Positions 20,891 through 31,751 are shown, counted from the stretch's first letter. The stretch is DNA of 64,000 nt from Pseudogymnoascus destructans (GCF_001641265.1 NW_020167543.1:397501-461500); one strand, 5' to 3'. Translations and numbers: made by a program. The notes: a model not told the origin generated them from the sequence alone.

Positions 20891-21987
20891 CCCGTCCCCT
20901 CCAGGAGCCTCATCCTCCTCTCCTCCTCCTTCTCCCTCTTCTCCTTCTCCGCCTTCTTCTTCGCCATCTTCCTCTTCTGCGTGTCTGTCACATACGCAAG
21001 CCTTGCCTCCCTAAGTGCCATCTTCTTTTCCTCCTCCATCCTATTGTCTCCATCCACCCTCTTCTCCTCCACCCTCTTCTCCTCCACCCTCTTCTCCTCC
21101 ACCCTCTTCTCCTCCACCCTCTTCTCCTCCACCCTCTTCTCCTCCCTAAACTCCCTCATAGCAACCTCATACATCCTCCTCTCCTCCTTCTTCCTCTCCT
21201 TCTCCACTTTCCTCTCCTCCTCTCTCCTCTCTTCTTCCGCCGCCCTCTCAGCTTTCCTCTCCTCCTCCGTCCTCCCCATTTCCACAACCACCCTATCCAT
21301 CTCCCTCCTCGCCAGCTTCAAAATCTTATTCGCCGCCTCATGCGGCTCGCTGATTTCCTCCCCCTCCGCCGCGAAAAAGGCAGTCACGAGCTCCGTTGCG
21401 ATGGCGAGGTACTGTTCTCCACGCGCGGGACTGGTGCGTACTAGCACTGCGGCGTCGCTGCAGAGGACTTGCACGGCGGTTAGGAGGAGTTGTTGGGAGG
21501 TGTGGGATTCGAGGGCGTCGAAGAGGTGGGCGTTGGCACGGGTGAGGGGGAGGTCGGTGGGAGGGTCTGGGGATGTAGTTGGGGCTGAGGAGGGATCCAA
21601 AGGAGCAGGAGTGGCGAGGGCAGCGGGAGCAATGGAGGGCGCTGAGGGCCTAGAGGGGGAGCAGTCTGTGGTGGTATTTGAGAGGAGAGCTGAGGGGGAA
21701 GCCGAGGAAGGAGCTGTGGGGGGTTCAGAGAGGCAGTCCGCGGTGGGATCTGAGGTAGGAGTTGAGGGAGAAGCCGAAGAAGGAACTGACGAGGCGTCTG
21801 GATTTGTCTTTGAGGTGGGAGTAGGGTAAAGCGTCGAAGAACCAGACGAGCGGCCAAATGGTACAGCTGAGGAGAGAAACGAAGCAGGTCCCCACGACGG
21901 AACAGAGGCAAGAGTTGAGAATAGACTTGACGACGAAGCCGAGGACGGGCCCGAGGAGGGATCAGAAGAAGAATCAGACGACGCCAT
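20884..21987 (-). CDS. Ser/Pro-rich coiled-coil protein with KRVEE repeats, unknown
   Basis: A 367-residue open frame. Residues 1-150 are almost only Ser, Pro, Ala and Thr. A non-repetitive segment follows (about 150-230: LTRANAHLFDALESHTSQQLLLTA...LVTAFFAAEGEE). The C-terminal third is a highly charged helix/coiled coil containing six tandem 15-bp units encoding KRVEE (about 21052-21146). No known domain is recognised. The frame stops just as a Ty3 integrase remnant starts, so the native C-terminus may have been lost. Length and the non-repetitive middle argue for a gene, but low complexity makes this uncertain. Confidence 0.45.
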   Translation of the reverse strand: MASSDSSSDPSSGPSSASSSSLFSTLASVPSWGPASFLSSAVPFGRSSGSSTLYPTPTSKTNPDASSVPSSASPSTPTSDPTADCLSEPPTAPSSASPSALLSNTTTDCSPSRPSAPSIAPAALATPAPLDPSSAPTTSPDPPTDLPLTRANAHLFDALESHTSQQLLLTAVQVLCSDAAVLVRTSPARGEQYLAIATELVTAFFAAEGEEISEPHEAANKILKLARREMDRVVVEMGRTEEERKAERAAEEERREEERKVEKERKKEERRMYEVAMREFREEKRVEEKRVEEKRVEEKRVEEKRVEEKRVDGDNRMEEEKKMALREARLAYVTDTQKRKMAKKKAEKEKREKEEERRMRLLEGTGG

Positions 21988-22004
21988 TGAGAAGTATGGA
22001 GCAA

Positions 22005-22792
22005 TGATTCTGCGATGCTTTCGTACGGTGTAGGTGCCCAGATATTAAATTAGCCAAATCACCCGCTGCATATGAAGCCCGTTACACAGCCCCCCAACGA
22101 CCTTTAAACTCCCCCCAGAACTTGGGGAGTACACACCTCTTATATCCCCCCCTACCACCAGGCTTCCCTTCCACCACCGCACCGCCCTGTCTCGGGATTC
22201 TCCCACCGCACACCTGCTTCGCGTGAAACTCCTTTACCTGCTTGCTGGTAAGGGGTTAAGCATACCACGGTACGGCTGGAACCCAAAATGCACAATGAAA
22301 AGCAGGATGGTAGACACCTTACTACTACCCGCGATGGGAGTAGGAGTGGGATGGCACAGAAGATTCCCGATACCAACGGGTGCCTGTGTGATGTACGGGG
22401 TAGGGGGCCGACTAAGACATGGCATCCCACTATCTGTGGTTCCGACGGGATCGCAGGAAATTGGACGGGAAGCAGCTAGCTGGTACAAACTCCGACTTGG
22501 CAAACCGATCATGACTCTCCGTAGGGTGCGTCATGGGGAACCTAGACCACCGGTTCCCCTAGATCAGACCGGACCATCTGGTCCCAAATTCTCAGACCGC
22601 GGTCTGGTCTGGTCTGAAGCCTCCAACCCTACGGTCCCCCACCGGTTTCTTGGCAGACCCGGTCACGGGGTTTAGCATGCCTATAAATCACGTGTGGGGG
22701 TATTTGCGCCTTGACATTTTAAGTGGATATTTTACAAGTAATTTAGACAGATAAGTTGGTAGTTGGCAAATTACTATAATTGTTACTATATC
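22005..22792. other. Gene-free stretch left of the intact pogo element
   Basis: C-rich sequence with GGTCTGGTCT direct repeats near 22600-22618 and several short inverted GGACC/GGTCC motifs. No coding signature was found on either strand. Confidence 0.55.
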
Positions 22793-22794
22793 TA

Positions 22795-24655
22795 ACGTGG
22801 TTTACCACCAAACGGAACATCCCACCAAATGAAACACTTTCCGATAGCATCGCAACCTCAAACCCAATTACTCCACCCTAACACATTAAAATTAACTACA
22901 CTCAATTGAATTCTCTTCTCCTAATATCTCTTCAACCTCTTGACAGGTTCGTACATTATGCCCAGTCTTGCCGCACCTCCCACAGCGACGCGAAGTCGAT
23001 GGACCAGCCTCTACAGCACCCTCCTCATTTGACCTTTTCTGTCGTTTCAACCCTTTATCCCCTTTTTCAGCGATCAGTTTTTGAGCATCTTCTATAGTAA
23101 GTGACCCTCCATCTTGGACACGTGTACGCTTGGCTTTCCGACGCTTTGAAAGTGCTGTGTTGGCCTTTCGAAGGGTACGGACCTCCTCTTGTATAAGGGT
23201 CATTTGGTGCGCAATGCGGTCTGTACCCTTCACCAGCTGCTTTACAGCTGAAAAAATTGTTGTTGGGGAGCTTCCTTGATGAATTCCAATTCTATTCTGT
23301 ACAAACTTAGACTGCAAAATTGCATCAGCTGGGGTTTGTGGCGTTTGAGGGACCCAAGGGTCAGCCTCTAGTAGGGGGGATCCAGTTGGTGTTGGCATCC
23401 GTAACTTGATATCAAGCTTTGAGAGAACTGCTTCTGGGTTGTACGGGACTAGGCCAGTACCTCGAAAGCCAGCTAGGATATTTTCAGTTGTCATTGTATG
23501 GTCGTGGGCAGCCTTGAATGCAATAAAGAACTCAATCTTAGTGATATGGGTAATAGAGGCCTTAATGAAGACCTCAAGTTCTCGACCATACATTCGCTTT
23601 AGTACACTAAAACACCCAACATCAAGAGGCTGGGTAAGATGTGAGGAGTGCGCAGGGAGACAGAGCGTAATAATGTTGTTCTCCTTGCAGTACATATCAA
23701 ACTGGGCAGATAGGTGGCTCTCATGGCCATCTAGGACAATCATCCGCCAGACCCCTTGTGTTCGTACACGTGTATGCTGGTTAAAGTGTTTTATCCAGTC
23801 TAGACCTGTATCATTGTCGGTCCAGCCATTTGGTGAGGTCTTGATGGCCCAAGTAGGTGGAAGGCCGCACTCTGTGTACCAAGGCGCAAGGTGATGCTTG
23901 CCTTGTACAATCAAGTATGCAGGCACTACAAAGCCGTCTGCACTCACACATTCAATCGCTGTTGCCCATTCCCGATTACCAGACTGAAGCTGCTTTGCTC
24001 GGCCTTTTCGATCTGAGCTCGTAACAACCATATTCCCACAGATAACACCCATCATAAAGCCCGTCTCATCAAAGTTGTAGAAGTCAGCATCCTGGATGCT
24101 GTACTTCGCCTGCATGTTCTTTACCAGCTCAAACCACTTTCTTATACAATCAGGATCTTCGCAGAGGGCTCGCTGGAGGTCGTACGCACGAGAGAGACGC
24201 GTCTTAAGCTTTGGTTCATTGTGTACAAAGCGGTAGGGCCAGTTTTTTCCAACTGGGGGTTCGCGACGCGTCGCACGGAGGAGATTCGCTATATCTCGTA
24301 CATCCTCAATTCGAGGTGGAAATCCTCGCGAATCTAGGTCAAGTACGTATCGTATGAGCTCCTCTTCCTCAATTGGGGTCAATGGACGTTGTTTGTCGCG
24401 TCTACCAGCTCGTGGTTGGCTTCCGTGTATGCGACGGGTAAGTGTTACATGTGGGACCTCATATAGCTGCGCAGCACGTCGGATGGACAGTTTGTGGGGT
24501 GATTTGGTAGCTTGAATGGCTAGTAAAACTTGGCCTTCATTAGCTTTCTGAGGCATCTTTTTGTTGTGGTGTGGTGGAGTAATTGGGTTTGAGGTTGCGA
24601 TGCTATCGGAAAGTGTTTCATTTGGTGGGATGTTCCGTTTGGTGGTAAACCACGT
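22795..24655 (-). mobile_element. Intact pogo/Fot1-type DNA transposon, 1861 bp
   Basis: Bounded by perfect 83-bp terminal inverted repeats (22795-22877 and 24573-24655), starting ACGTGGTTTACC, with a TA dinucleotide on each side (22793-22794, 24656-24657). Its single uninterrupted transposase frame ends 15 bp inside the left repeat. Perfect repeats plus an intact gene point to a recent insertion that could still be mobile, unlike nearly every other element in the window. Confidence 0.93.
22892..24556 (-). CDS. Pogo-family transposase with C-terminal CCHC knuckle, intact
   Basis: 554 residues. The N-terminus holds a psq-type HTH (about 5-45) and a CENP-B-type HTH (about 55-125: RPLTPIEEEELIRYVLDLDSRGFPPR...NWPYRFVH). 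The catalytic triad is D163 (YNFDETGF), D276 (VLDGHESH) and D312 (QPLDVGCF), spaced DD35D as in Fot1/pogo enzymes. It would cut at the terminal inverted repeats and insert at TA. A Lys/Arg-rich coiled segment follows (about 440-500), then a zinc knuckle C-x2-C-x4-H-x4-C (CGRCGKTGHNVRTC), a domain better known from retroviral Gag proteins. No stop or frameshift is present. Confidence 0.95.
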   Translation of the reverse strand: MPQKANEGQVLLAIQATKSPHKLSIRRAAQLYEVPHVTLTRRIHGSQPRAGRRDKQRPLTPIEEEELIRYVLDLDSRGFPPRIEDVRDIANLLRATRREPPVGKNWPYRFVHNEPKLKTRLSRAYDLQRALCEDPDCIRKWFELVKNMQAKYSIQDADFYNFDETGFMMGVICGNMVVTSSDRKGRAKQLQSGNREWATAIECVSADGFVVPAYLIVQGKHHLAPWYTECGLPPTWAIKTSPNGWTDNDTGLDWIKHFNQHTRVRTQGVWRMIVLDGHESHLSAQFDMYCKENNIITLCLPAHSSHLTQPLDVGCFSVLKRMYGRELEVFIKASITHITKIEFFIAFKAAHDHTMTTENILAGFRGTGLVPYNPEAVLSKLDIKLRMPTPTGSPLLEADPWVPQTPQTPADAILQSKFVQNRIGIHQGSSPTTIFSAVKQLVKGTDRIAHQMTLIQEEVRTLRKANTALSKRRKAKRTRVQDGGSLTIEDAQKLIAEKGDKGLKRQKRSNEEGAVEAGPSTSRRCGRCGKTGHNVRTCQEVEEILGEENSIECS

Positions 24656-24759
24656 TACATTACGCCATAACTCCCGAATTTCGCGACCTAACCATGATGT
24701 GTTATGGAATTAGCTTGATTCAATTAATAGGACTACTTCTTTTTAAAGAATTTAAGCCC

Positions 24760-25925
24760 CATTATTGTTCTGTGGCCTCTTTGCAATAGAAGAAGGCCTT
24801 GTAAGTGAAGGTAATTGATAATCACCATCGCTTTGACTTGGTGGTAGCCCTACTACGTCATTATCTAACTCTTGGTTGTTTACAAATGCGACCTCAACAA
24901 GTAAGGATTACAAGATTATTACCAGAATCATGTAGGTATGATCATATTCTCACACAAGAGACATTTTATGAACAAGTTCTATACACAGTTATCTCGACTC
25001 ATAGCTCGTTCCGCTCAGTCAAGGATCCTGAATGGAAAAGGCTTGCTATCTTACAGAATCCTCACTATCCACTACCCTCAGCAACAACTATTCGAAACCT
25101 CTTAACAACAAAGCTCACACAAATCTAAGAAGAGATGCTACAAGATGTTGTGTAACGCTGACTTCTAAACGATAGAAGACACAGAGGTTTCTTGCGTAAG
25201 GTTGACTTGACAGAGGAGGCAGGGGATTAGACACAAAGGCTTTCCAAGTAACACGTTACAGTATTGTAAAGAATACTATATTGAGTTGAGCACGAAGCTC
25301 CTATCTAAGGAAATACTATCTACTTATATAGTGGCGTCGTGCCTCATGGATAATCTGGATAGTTGGCGGGTAGCTAGATATTCAGGATAGTTCGTGGATA
25401 GCTCAATATACAATATCCACTAGTTTCTGCAACTATCCATTAGCCCCGTCACATGGCAGCCTACCCTGCTTGCCCCCTGTGACTCACACGTCACGTTACT
25501 AGGCCCTGGCCCTGTAACCATGATGTCATGTTACTGTAGCCGTAACATGTTGTTCCTGGTTCAAAGATTGCATTATCGCTCGACTGTTGGTCAAGTGTTA
25601 CTCGACTTTCGTTTATGGGTGTTATTGCATCGTTTATCGACCGTCATTAGAAAATACAAGAGGTCTTGATTGGCTTTGAACCTATATATACAGAGCATAC
25701 TGGTGCTGAGTTATGTGGAATACTTGAAAAAGTTATCACAAGGCAGCATTTAGAAGGACGAATTATTACGACTGATAATGTGTCAAACAACACTTCGATG
25801 ATGAGAGATGTGGAAATAATGCTTGATAGTATTGCGGACAACAAGCATTTTATTAGAGGAAAGGTACAACACATACCCTGCCTAGCTCACGTTATTCAAC
25901 TTGCCCTTAGTGCTCTCCTTGGCTG
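24760..25925 (+). pseudogene. hAT transposase remnant 1, split by a solo LTR
   Basis: The frame 24805-25128 reads FYEQVLYTVISTHSSFRSVKDPEWKRL...LPSATTIRNLL, the hAT N-terminal region (P-F-x-V-E/D-P-x-F/W...LPS). After a 397-bp solo LTR and a shift, 25647-25925 reads HTGAELCGILEKVI...ITTDNVSNNTSMMRD...HIPCLAHVIQLALSALL, the central hAT RNase-H-like fold with its TTDNASNN and C-x-AHxLNL motifs. The C-terminal dimerisation domain is not found, so the copy is truncated. Confidence 0.8.
25151..25547 (+). repeat. Solo LTR family beta, copy 1 (397 bp)
   Basis: Starts TGTAACGCTGACTTC and ends AGCCGTAACA (TG...CA), flanked by a perfect 5-bp duplication TGTTG. Closely related copies lie at 48126-48590 and 51864-52279. 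No internal retroelement sequence is attached, so it is a solo LTR left by LTR-LTR recombination. It disrupts a hAT transposase gene. Confidence 0.92.
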
Positions 25926-26276
25926 AATTTGGATTACGCCAACAAATCAAGAGATCTTAATGAACTAGGAAGAAGAGAACTAGATGGATGGCCTTGCAAA
26001 GTTACAAAAAGACAAGGGTATCAGATTTAAACTTGGAAAGGTATATATTCTCTTGTTAGTTCTAGTAATCTTCTAGTAGCTTTTTCTAATATCTCATAGC
26101 TCTAGAAGCTCACTATCTTTGTTAATTCAATTAAAGGAATAGGTTTATGACTTTGCAAAAGGCAAACATGAACCAGGGTCAACCATCTCAGAGACTTCTT
26201 TGACTTATTCAAGATGTATCAACTTGATGGGATTTGACATGCCATATGCTTCTGCGAGCAGAGCAACTCAAGTCAA

Positions 26277-26648
26277 TGTAAGGACAGAGGGCACCCAGCT
26301 CACAGTAATAGCATCTGAGAGTGCGAGTCGGAGGCTAAACGGATGCTATCCTATAGGTCTACTATGAAGGATACAAAAAAGATGAAGGGGGAACCCCGTT
26401 GAGTCTGTTTCCTTAAATACCCGAAACGGGCCCGACTCGGTTATCCCAACCCTAGCCCTGAACCTTCCAACGCAGCAGGTCTGCATCAACCCTGAACCCT
26501 ACACCCTTACCGTCCCCCACTATAGTGTAACTCGCTATGTGCTCCTCTACTGGTTCGAAACCACACCGAGTCGGATTTCATGCTTGTAGTGACCGTAACA
26601 GCTCTGAGGCAGGTTCTTCGAGTATCTAGGTAAGGAGGCATCCTTACA
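26277..26648 (+). repeat. LTR family delta, copy 1
   Basis: Starts TGTAAGGACAGAGGGCAC and ends CATCCTTACA, matching the delta copy at 35492-35828 along most of its length. Flanks GTCAA and GACTT do not match, so the target duplication is lost or the ends were rearranged. On the right it runs straight into an alpha LTR fragment. Confidence 0.75.
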
Positions 26649-26757
26649 GACTTACCCCTGAGTTCTCAGGCTCAACATTTGTTACAACTTGTCTAGACCA
26701 CTTCACTACATCATACACCTGATTGCTACGTTGTGGAATAGTCTAAGCTACAACCTA
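26649..26757 (-). repeat. LTR family alpha fragment
   Basis: About 108 bp (GACTTACCCCTGAGTTCTCA to CTAAGCTACAACC) match the interior of the alpha LTR in inverse orientation. Both ends are missing. A short stretch like the beta LTR (TATATAAGTAGATAGTATT) follows, showing a composite junction. Confidence 0.7.
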
Positions 26758-26965
26758 TATAAGTAGATAGTATTGAGCGAGTAGTGCGCAGCCTAATCGT
26801 CGGTGGTCGGCGAAAGCGAGTTGAAGCCCGAAAGCGAGATGAAGCCCGCCAGGGGTCTTGTACATAGCCGAAGAAGAGATTTACACACAAATTATATACG
26901 TTTCTCCCTTTCATCTATACACTTGTGACAAAACTGCTTCGTCGTCGTACTTGAAATCTAATACA

Positions 26966-28858
26966 ATGGATGATGCCCTCCAATTCCTCCATGACAACCC
27001 TTCAGAAAAGCCTATAACTGCTGCACGAATATTCAATATAAATGTGAAGACCCTCAATACGAACCTCCGACGAGCGAAACTCAAAGCCCAGGCACCAAAC
27101 CCTATTTACGGAGGCCAGAATAAGATACTTTCAGAGGCACAAATCAAGGCTATATACAATAATGTAGAGGATTCATATTTTGCGGGCTATGGGCCGTCAA
27201 AAGCGATGGTTTTTACAGCAATTGGCCACTTGCGGGCAGCGGAAATACCGCCTAAACCAGCACCTTCATGGCGCTGGTTTCAGAGATTTATAAAGAGCTC
27301 TTCGATCCTCTTTCGAGTTGTCAAAACGAAGCCAATTGCACGAGTCCGAGTTACGACCCATGATATTTCTGCGGTACAAGACTGGTTTGGAGTGTATTTG
27401 GCATGGTGTACTCAACACAATATCCAGCCACAGGATATTTATAACTTTGACGAGACTGGTTTTCGTGTTGGAGTAGCACCAGGGGAGGATGTAATAGTTC
27501 CTGTATCTATTACAGAAGTATGTATAATTCAGTACTTGTAACTTAATACAATTAAACTGACACTATTAAAGATGTATGTTCCAATGGCCGAAAACCGCAA
27601 ATCTATTACCGTGATTGAGTCAATCTGTGCTGTTGGACAAGTGCTTCCACCAATTATCATTGTACAAGGACGACAACATATGGCATCTTGGTATAATGAG
27701 AAATTGACTGGCGATGAGCTTGTATTACTTTCAGACTCAGGATATACCAATAGCGAGCTCGCAATGCTATATTTGGAGCATTTTATTATTCATACAGGAG
27801 CTGGGCCTGATAAACCTCTAAAGGTCCTCCTTATGGACAGCCATATCAGTTATACAACACCAGAGTTGGATATACGGGCAACTTCAATGAATATCCATCC
27901 ATATCCGCTTCCTTCGCATCTTACGCACATTATGCAGCCACTTGATGTTGGTGCTTTTCAACCTTATAAACACTGGCACAAGAAGGCAATTCAATATGCT
28001 ATGCGTAATCTTGATATTGATTATAATATAGCTTCATTCTTTCAGGATTTGAACGAAATCCGCCAGCAGACGTTCAAGAAAGGAACAATCATTAGGTCCT
28101 TTCGTGAAGCTGGAATGTGGCCAATCAATTCTAAAGAAGCTCTCAAGAAAATGAAAGTTTATACGATTTGTGAGCGCACTCTTGATCCTCCACAAATTCC
28201 ACAGACTCCAACAAAATTTGTGCATTCTGAGCTCAAATTACGGCACTGGCAAAGTAAAATACCATGTCTTTTGTCTAGTCCTTCAGCACGAGAATGGGAT
28301 TCTTGGGCACGTGGTACAGAAAATGTACTTGTTCAAGGAGAACTGGCTATTCTACAGTATGATTTATTATCTACAAAAGTAGCTAATCAACAGAAGGCGA
28401 AGCTCAAAAGCCGCTCTGTCGCTCAAGCAAATACTGGTCCATTAACTGCTAAGGATGCATAGAAAAAGATTAATGACAAGGCTAGAAAAGACAAGGAAAT
28501 TCAAGAGCGAAGGGCGAAATACAAAGCACGAGTAGTGCTTAATAAAGTCAAAAAGGAGCTTCATATTTGTGGAGTTGAGGCCCGTAGAGCAGAGCTTTCA
28601 AGAAAGCGGCAAGTTAGCCAGATGTTAAAGGCGAAGGAGGAGGTGCCTTCTGATTTACTTATTCCAATTCCAGATCCAGAAAAAATTGCGCAGGAATCAG
28701 AGCTTCAAGAAGAAGCCAATACTCAATTAATTTCAACGATGGGGTACGAATCACAGGCTGACGACGACGACGAGACGGGATTTATAAGATTCAGTGGATT
28801 GGATACAGACCTATTTGCGGACAGGGAGGACGAAAATTTAGACCCAGGGTTGTTTTAA
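26966..28858 (+). pseudogene. Pogo-family transposase, intron-containing, one premature stop
   Basis: Exon 1 is 26966-27517 (ATG gives MDDALQFLHDNPSEKPITAA, a psq-type HTH). Intron 27518-27571 has a GTATGT donor and an AAAG acceptor. Exon 2 starts at 27572. Catalytic motifs are YNFDETGF, VLLMDSHISY and MQPLDVGAF, with DD35D spacing. TAG at 28460-28462 interrupts the frame after ...GPLTAKDA; the same frame then stays open to 28858 with a charged coiled C-terminus (ERRAKYKARVVLNK...). The DDE core is intact, so a truncated protein could still bind and perhaps cut. No CCHC knuckle is seen here. Confidence 0.82.
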
Positions 28859-28963
28859 ATTTGGGAATAGCTTTAATTTTATCATATGATTCAATCACTC
28901 AATTGCTGGTATAGTTGTTTAGATAGTGGTTGTATTAGATTCTACATAGTTATGATATCTGGT

Positions 28964-29161
28964 AGGCTTCAACTCGCTTTCAGGCTTCAACTCGCTTTCA
29001 GGCTTCAACTCGCTTTCAGGCTTCAACTCGCTTTCAGGCTTCAACTCGCTTTCAGGCTTCAACTCGCTTTCAGGCTTCAACTCGCTTTCAGGCTTCAACT
29101 CGCTTTCAGGCTTCAACTCGCTTTCAGGCTTCAACTCGCTTTCAGGCTTCAACTCGCTTTC
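28964..29161 (+). repeat. Tandem array, 11 copies of an 18-bp unit (AGGCTTCAACTCGCTTTC)
   Basis: Eleven head-to-tail, essentially identical 18-bp units fill the inner edge of the right end of the pogo element. The left end has one exact inverted unit and one degenerate unit. Pogo-type transposases bind subterminal repeats, so the array probably represents multiplied transposase binding sites. The near identity implies recent expansion. Confidence 0.95.
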
Positions 29162-29203
29162 GCCGACCACCTGTAGGGTGGTCGGTGCGAACACCGACGA
29201 TTA

Positions 29204-30017
29204 CCTAGAGGGATGATGGTCCATCGGCTGTTCCCGATTATCCCTCCTAGATGATAGGCGGTCCACAATTTTTAGATAAAGTACCTAGTACCTACTACCT
29301 AGTAGTGAGTGAGTGGCGCGATGCTCGGGCTGATCATCTTAATTCCGTCCACATCGCCAGTTCTCACTTTCCTCAACTATAGCTATCATCTATCATCCTC
29401 TCTATTATGAGCCATATCCTGACACCTACCGTGCCTTCTACGTTGCCGTGCCTACTACGGTACCGTGCTTCTACGGTACAGTCTCTTATCTGATGGTCGA
29501 TCGTAGTAGTCGGAGGGTTTCTGCAATCAAACCTGACTGAAATGTTGGCCCAGTGATATCTGGTAAAGGTTTCATCGGACCACTTGGTGGGGAGAGGTCA
29601 TCGATACCATCGGTCAGGGGTGAGAGCCTTACAATGGAGCCAGGCGGGTTGCTTTACCTATTCCCAATACAAATAAAATACCTACCAACCAAAACTACAG
29701 CCTAAATATTGCACAAGACGCTAGTCCAGCTACAGTTATGATGTCAGGACAAACAGATCCTGGATCTTGTATACAGCCACGCGACCAGTTGGACACTACA
29801 CTGCAAGCTCATTCATCATCATTCAGGGTTCCGTTTCTTCCCTTATCTGTTCTAAAAGCTCTGTCCTATATGGCTTCGTCCAAAGTTGTAGTCTTTGTCT
29901 CGCAGAGTTGTCCCAGTTTCATCGACATCTTGCGCTGTGGGTGCCACTATGTGGTCGTACGTTCAATATCGAAGGATTGGGAAACATGCCACGGAGGAAA
30001 TAAGGAAGACGTCTCGC
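29204..30017. other. Intergenic region upstream of the MFS gene
   Basis: TACCTAGTA-type short repeats (29280-29305) and C/T-rich sequence. In-frame codons upstream of the ATG at 30018 are open to 29895 but look unlike an MFS N-terminus, so they are taken as leader. Confidence 0.5.
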
Positions 30018-31644
30018 ATGGCTAGCGACCACAGTAGTCACGCCGTGGAAGACCTTTTGGCCGTCGCAAGAGGGAGGGCACCGTTATCCGGTGGCCTTTC
30101 TGCATTGCCGTTAGAGGGCGGTAGGTCCTCGGCCAATCGAGAACAGCACGATAGAAGGAAAAAGTCAAGCAACAAGATCACGGTGCGCATCTCTGGAGAA
30201 GACGACCCTCTTGACCCGCGCAATTGGTCACTACTGTCAAGATGCAAGAACATTGCCATCTTGTCCCTCTTGATCTTTGTCCAGGCATGGGCTGGCGCTG
30301 CCGGGTCTATAGCGAATACAGCAGCCAGCCAGGAGTTCCATGTTGGAAAAGTCGCAGAGAACCTATCAACTGCCATGTATCTTTTTGGTATCGGCTCTGG
30401 CTCGCTCTTTGTGGGCCCCCTGGCAGAAACGGTTGGAAGAAATCCAACGTATCTTGTGGCAACATTTGTATACCTCTTGTTTGTCCTTGGGTCGGCCTTG
30501 ACTCCCACATTTGGTGGGCAAGTCTTCTGCCGCTATTGTGTTGGTCTCTTCTCTAGCGCAACATTGGCCATCAATGGCTCGAGCGTAAGAGATCAGTTTC
30601 GTCCTGTTAAAAGAGCCTTCGTATTCCCGGTTATTGCCTGGGCTAACGTTGCAGGTACTGGTCATCTGTCGCGCTTTTTCTTTGGCTTCACTAACATTTG
30701 TTCTGGCTATAGCTCCTGTTATATCACCTATCGTAGGTGGCTGGATATTATCAAACAACCAGCTGGGTTGGCGTTGGACCGAGTGGGTAACATTAATCAT
30801 CTCCAGCGGAGCGTTCCTTATTGCGCTCTTGTTTTTACCGGAAACCTATCTTCCAATTCTTCTCGACTGGAAAGCAAAGCACCTTCGCCGTGTGACTGGA
30901 GATTCACGATACGTTTCGGAGCACTCTGAGTCAGCCTCGTATGTCAATAGAATGAAACACATCATCAGACTTCCTGTTACATTCTTTAGGACGGAACCAG
31001 TTGTTGCCGTATTTGGAGGATACCTTGTTCTTCTTTACACCCTCCTGTTCACTTTTCTTTCGGGTTTCGACTACATCTTTAAACAAACCTATCAATTGTC
31101 TACGAGTCTCACCGGTGCATGCTTTGCCGCCATTGCAGCTGGCTCAACAGCTTTTACACTCTGCGCACCTGGGTTATATAGCTGGGCGCGTAGGAAGACG
31201 GAATATGTCCACAGATCCTCCATAAAACCCGAGTTTAGACTGTGGCCCGCGATCTTGACCGCGCCGTTGCTTCCCATTTCTCTTTTTTGGCTCGGCTGGG
31301 CCAGTAACCCGACCATATCGATCTGGTGTGGTCTCGCGGCTTGCTTCGTATTTGGCGTGGTGATCATAGCAATCTATGTCAGTACCTATGAGTACATTAT
31401 TGATAGCTATGGCAACCATTCAGCGATAGCTCTTGCGAGCATTACTATGGTGCGCTACTTGATTGCAGGTGGTATGGTCATAGCAGCACGTCCCATGTAT
31501 GAAGGGATTGGCGTGCATTGGACATTGACTTTCCTAGGTTGTATCGCGGTGATATTGGCCCCCGCACCACTTATTTTCTGGCGATATGGTGCGAAGCTTA
31601 GGGAAAAGAGTTCGTACGCAAAGGGAGATGCAGAGGATACATAG
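30018..31644 (+). CDS. MFS drug:H+ antiporter (DHA1, polyamine/FLU1-like), 2 exons
   Basis: Spliced CDS 30018-30655 and 30714-31644, 522 residues. The 58-nt intron has a CACTAAC branch point and TATAG acceptor; the join restores AWANVAAPVISPIVGGWI. The N-terminal tail ends in DDPLDPRNWSLLSRCKN, the typical entry to the first helix of fungal TPO/FLU1-type pumps. Motif A is GPLAETVGRNPTY, and helix 5 carries the antiporter-like P-x-x-x-P-x-x-GG-x segment. About 12 hydrophobic helices are present. It should export small molecules across the plasma membrane using the proton gradient. No stops or shifts are seen although both flanks are transposons. Confidence 0.85.
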
Positions 31645-31751
31645 CAGTCAAAAGATAGTTTTAAGTTAAGTTGTACGAATAGACTCTCTATATTCTTATG
31701 GGGCAATCTTTAACAGACAGTGTATTAGATAGTATTATACTTTTTTGTAAC

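Larger units (their letters stand above)
26796..29201 (+). mobile_element. Pogo-type transposon with expanded subterminal repeat array, 2406 bp
   Basis: The ends are ATCGTCGGTG... (left) and its complement (right), each next to TA (26794-26795 and 29202-29203). Just inside the left end are GGTCGGCGAAAGCGAGTTGAAGCC and a second degenerate unit. Inside the right end the same unit, inverted, is repeated 11 times. A 54-nt intron and one premature stop lie in the transposase gene between them. Confidence 0.85.

Noticed and set aside
28964..29161. Possible CRISPR-like array
   Set aside because: Units are contiguous without spacers, the genome is eukaryotic, and the array sits in a pogo end.
28886..29194. 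ORFs encoding (RLQLAF)n on plus and (ESELKP)n on minus strand
   Set aside because: Both are artefacts of the 18-bp tandem array (a multiple of three keeps frames open).
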